Source: SURF-21 sp964462595
GTDB taxonomy: Bacteria > Actinomycetota > Geothermincolia > Geothermincolales > RBG-13-55-18
Assembly: GCA_964462595.1 (NCBI GenBank)
Contig: CAYWXM010000043.1
Location: forward strand, 1 to 64,000
DNA: 64,000 nt
Direction: 5' to 3'
The position numbers and the translations under genes are program-made. The stretch's first letter is position 1. Each line of letters starts with the position of its first letter. Shown here one piece after another: positions 62,426 through 64,000 of the stretch. The notes below the pieces were generated by a model. It made no database searches. It was not told where the DNA came from and saw only the letters and a list, made by a program, of their open reading frames with translations.

Positions 62426-63052
62426 TTAACCGTGCCTGGCATCCAGGCCCGCATCAAGGCCTTCCGCCTGGCGCAGGATATGCCAGAACGTCCTGGCGAC
62501 ATCGTCTCTCTCCCCTATCCTGGCGATGTCCAGATCGAAGAGGAAACGGGTGGAAAAAAGCTCGCACGTATCGCCGGCCCTGGGATTTCCCGGTATCCCC
62601 TCCCCCAGGGCCTCGCGCAGTGCGACCGTGGCCACTTTTCCGGATACGACCACCAGGCGCGGACCCACGGTGAAGAATTCATCCGCCAGGAAAGGGGCGC
62701 AGCGCCTTATCTCCCGCCGCGTCACCTTGCGCAGCGGGCAGCGCAGGGCGGTAGAGAAGTAAACACCGTCCGGCTCCCAGGCCCATTCCCTGGATACCTT
62801 ATCCAGAAGCTCTTTCCGCCAGCTCCCCCAGGGGTTGCCTGCAGCAGCCCCGGGACCAGGCCTGCCGGCAAGCAGGAAGAGTGCGGCCCCTGCATCCCCG
62901 TCTCCGGGTATCCCCCCGCCCCCGCCCGGGCAACGGCTGCAGGCGGTTATAGCCGAGCTCAGGGCGTCCAGGTCGGCATGCAGCTTCCCGCGTATCGAAA
63001 GAGCAACGTCGTATTCCCCCGCGGAATAAGACCCGGCACCTTTTTCCTCCAC
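62426..63052 (-). CDS. Uracil-DNA glycosylase-fold protein, probably degenerate
   Basis: A 208-residue protein resembling family 4/5 uracil-DNA glycosylases. Four cysteines have the family spacing for a 4Fe-4S cluster: CSRC near residues 38-41, and CPLRKVTRREIRRC around residues 104-117. A LFLLAGRPGPGAAAGNPWG segment occupies the place of the usual GEAPGxxE loop, and the HPS(P) loop is not recognisable near the C-terminus. The catalytic motifs therefore look lost or altered, so activity is doubtful. GTG 63052 is chosen for AAGGAGG seven bases ahead. It is divergent from sigH. Confidence 0.62.
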   Translation of the reverse strand: MEEKGAGSYSAGEYDVALSIRGKLHADLDALSSAITACSRCPGGGGGIPGDGDAGAALFLLAGRPGPGAAAGNPWGSWRKELLDKVSREWAWEPDGVYFSTALRCPLRKVTRREIRRCAPFLADEFFTVGPRLVVVSGKVATVALREALGEGIPGNPRAGDTCELFSTRFLFDLDIARIGERDDVARTFWHILRQAEGLDAGLDARHG

Positions 63053-63181
63053 CAGTCAACCCTCCTTGAAAGCGGCAAGTGGATCTCCAGCAAGATTATA
63101 ACCCCACGTGACCACGGACACCCGCCAGCAGCGAAAGCACACATCATGTTGTGTATATTTTATGTTTCAGTCCACAAGATA

Positions 63182-63211
63182 TTGACATCAACTATATATA
63201 TGTATTATCAT
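63182..63211 (+). promoter_or_regulatory. Candidate sigH promoter
   Basis: TTGACA (63182-63187) and TATCAT (63206-63211), 18 bp apart, in a strongly AT-rich stretch 48 bp before the TTG start. A short inverted repeat, ATCTG-N9-CAGAT, lies just downstream (63213-63231 region) and could be an operator or leader dyad. Confidence 0.55.
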
Positions 63212-63258
63212 ATCTGAAAATATACCAGATGTGGGCTGTTAGCTAAGGAGGGGATGGC

Positions 63259-63918
63259 TTGCCGGTCAGGGAAAAAACCAGGCCCGTGTATTGCCTCGAG
63301 GTCTCCTATGGCGAGATGAGCGACGAGGACCTGATATCCTGCACCCGGCGAGGTGACTCGCTTGCGGAGGCGTTTCTTCTCAACAAATACCAGTACCTGG
63401 TTCACGTCAAGGCGAAGTCGTATTTCCTGGACGGTGCGGAGCACGACGATACCATTCAGGAAGGCATGATAGGGCTTTACAAGGCGATACGGGATTACAA
63501 ATTCAATGATATCTGTTCCTTCCGATCCTTTGCCGTCCTGTGCATCACCCGACAGATCATCACGGCGGTGAAGACCCACACCCGCAAGAAACACAATCCC
63601 TTGAGCTGCTACCGCTCCCTGGAAACCAACGTCTTCGATGAAAGCGGCGATAATGTGTACTATGCCGGCGGAGGCGTGAGCACCAAGGCCGAGGATCCGC
63701 TGGAGCAATACATCTTCGAGGACGAGGTGTCCCGTATCATCTGCATCCTGAAGGAAAAACTGAGCGGGCTGGAATGGAATGTGCTCGTCTCATATCTCGA
63801 GGGAAAGAGCTACAAGGAGATCGCCGACGAGATCAAACGCGACACCAAGGTGGTGGATAACGCCCTCTGCCGCATCAAGGTGAAGATCAAGAACCACGTC
63901 GAGCCGCTTCTGAACTAG
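63259..63918 (+). CDS. sigH: Sporulation-type sigma factor SigH
   Basis: A 219-residue sigma-70-family factor closely resembling Bacillus Spo0H. Region 2 reads KYQYLVHVKAKSYFLDGAEHDDTIQEGMIGLYKAIRDY, followed by CSFRSFAVLCITRQIITAVKT (2.4, -10 recognition). Region 4 is GLEWNVLVSYLEGKSYKEIADEIKRDTKVVDNALCRIKVKIK. The TTG start at 63259 is set by AAGGAGG seven bases ahead; a later ATG is at 63316-63319. In Firmicutes SigH directs early stationary-phase/sporulation genes; its role here is inferred only. Located at the window end. Confidence 0.9.
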   Translation: MPVREKTRPVYCLEVSYGEMSDEDLISCTRRGDSLAEAFLLNKYQYLVHVKAKSYFLDGAEHDDTIQEGMIGLYKAIRDYKFNDICSFRSFAVLCITRQIITAVKTHTRKKHNPLSCYRSLETNVFDESGDNVYYAGGGVSTKAEDPLEQYIFEDEVSRIICILKEKLSGLEWNVLVSYLEGKSYKEIADEIKRDTKVVDNALCRIKVKIKNHVEPLLN

Positions 63919-64000
63919 TACGGACGAACTCCGGGGCCTGCCGGGCGCAACCTGTCACTCTTTCAATTAATGTATATGGCCTCGAGTTAAACACAACCGC

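Noticed and set aside
63600..64000. CRISPR or rRNA signals anywhere in the window
   Set aside because: No regularly spaced direct repeats with variable spacers and no rRNA sequence were recognised.

Overview
The window is 64 kb of high-GC bacterial chromosome with dense, mostly operonic genes. A dnaK-hsp20-grpE-dnaJ-hspR-clpB series carrying a MerR-type HspR repressor is an actinobacterial arrangement. A close relative of the sporulation-type sigma factor SigH (Spo0H) and 3'-CCA-encoding tRNA genes sit in the same window. I infer a deep-branching, probably anaerobic member of the Actinobacteria (Actinomycetota). No phage, CRISPR array, rRNA gene or transposase gene is visible.

Layout. 1-11 kb: single genes (NAD-dependent epimerase, YkgJ-type Fe-S protein, lipoprotein, carboxylesterase), a tRNA-Glu/Asp/Phe cluster, a translationally coupled HEAT-repeat/HD-GYP signalling pair, and an MFS transporter next to an ADP-forming acyl-CoA synthetase alpha subunit. 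11-17 kb: amphi-Trp protein, tRNA-Lys, small cysteine-cluster protein, alpha/beta hydrolase, TIGR04076 protein, DUF6159 membrane protein, SGNH hydrolase, GNAT acetyltransferase and an unknown protein. 17.5-20.8 kb: a long-chain acyl-CoA synthetase and a thiolase. The thiolase is bracketed by two inverted 124-bp palindromic-ended elements.

20.9-27.9 kb: a complete trpEGDCFBA operon with overlapping genes. It has a near-consensus promoter and a leader peptide containing three consecutive Trp codons followed by a terminator/antiterminator, a classical attenuator. 28-34.5 kb: SPFH/slipin protein, Gfo/Idh/MocA oxidoreductase coupled to a YdcZ-like membrane protein, MFS transporter, PQQ-type sugar dehydrogenase lipoprotein and hotdog thioesterase.

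34.1-48.7 kb (minus strand): an almost complete de novo purine pathway, purA, then rnk, then purD-E-B-(C+S)-Q-L-F-M-N-H. PurC and PurS are fused in one reading frame, and an internal ribosome-binding site plus TTG lies at the junction. No purK is present. 48.8-53 kb: RND (MMPL) exporter and FAD-dependent oxidoreductase. 53-60.8 kb: the heat-shock cluster. Its dnaK promoter overlaps a HAIR-like HspR operator. 61-64 kb: UbiA prenyltransferase, a uracil-DNA-glycosylase-like protein lacking the usual catalytic motifs, and SigH.

The most interesting items are the PurC-PurS fusion with a possible internal start, the trp attenuator directly abutting a palindromic mobile-like repeat, the HEAT/HD-GYP pair sharing an N-terminal domain, and the dispersed hairpin repeats.
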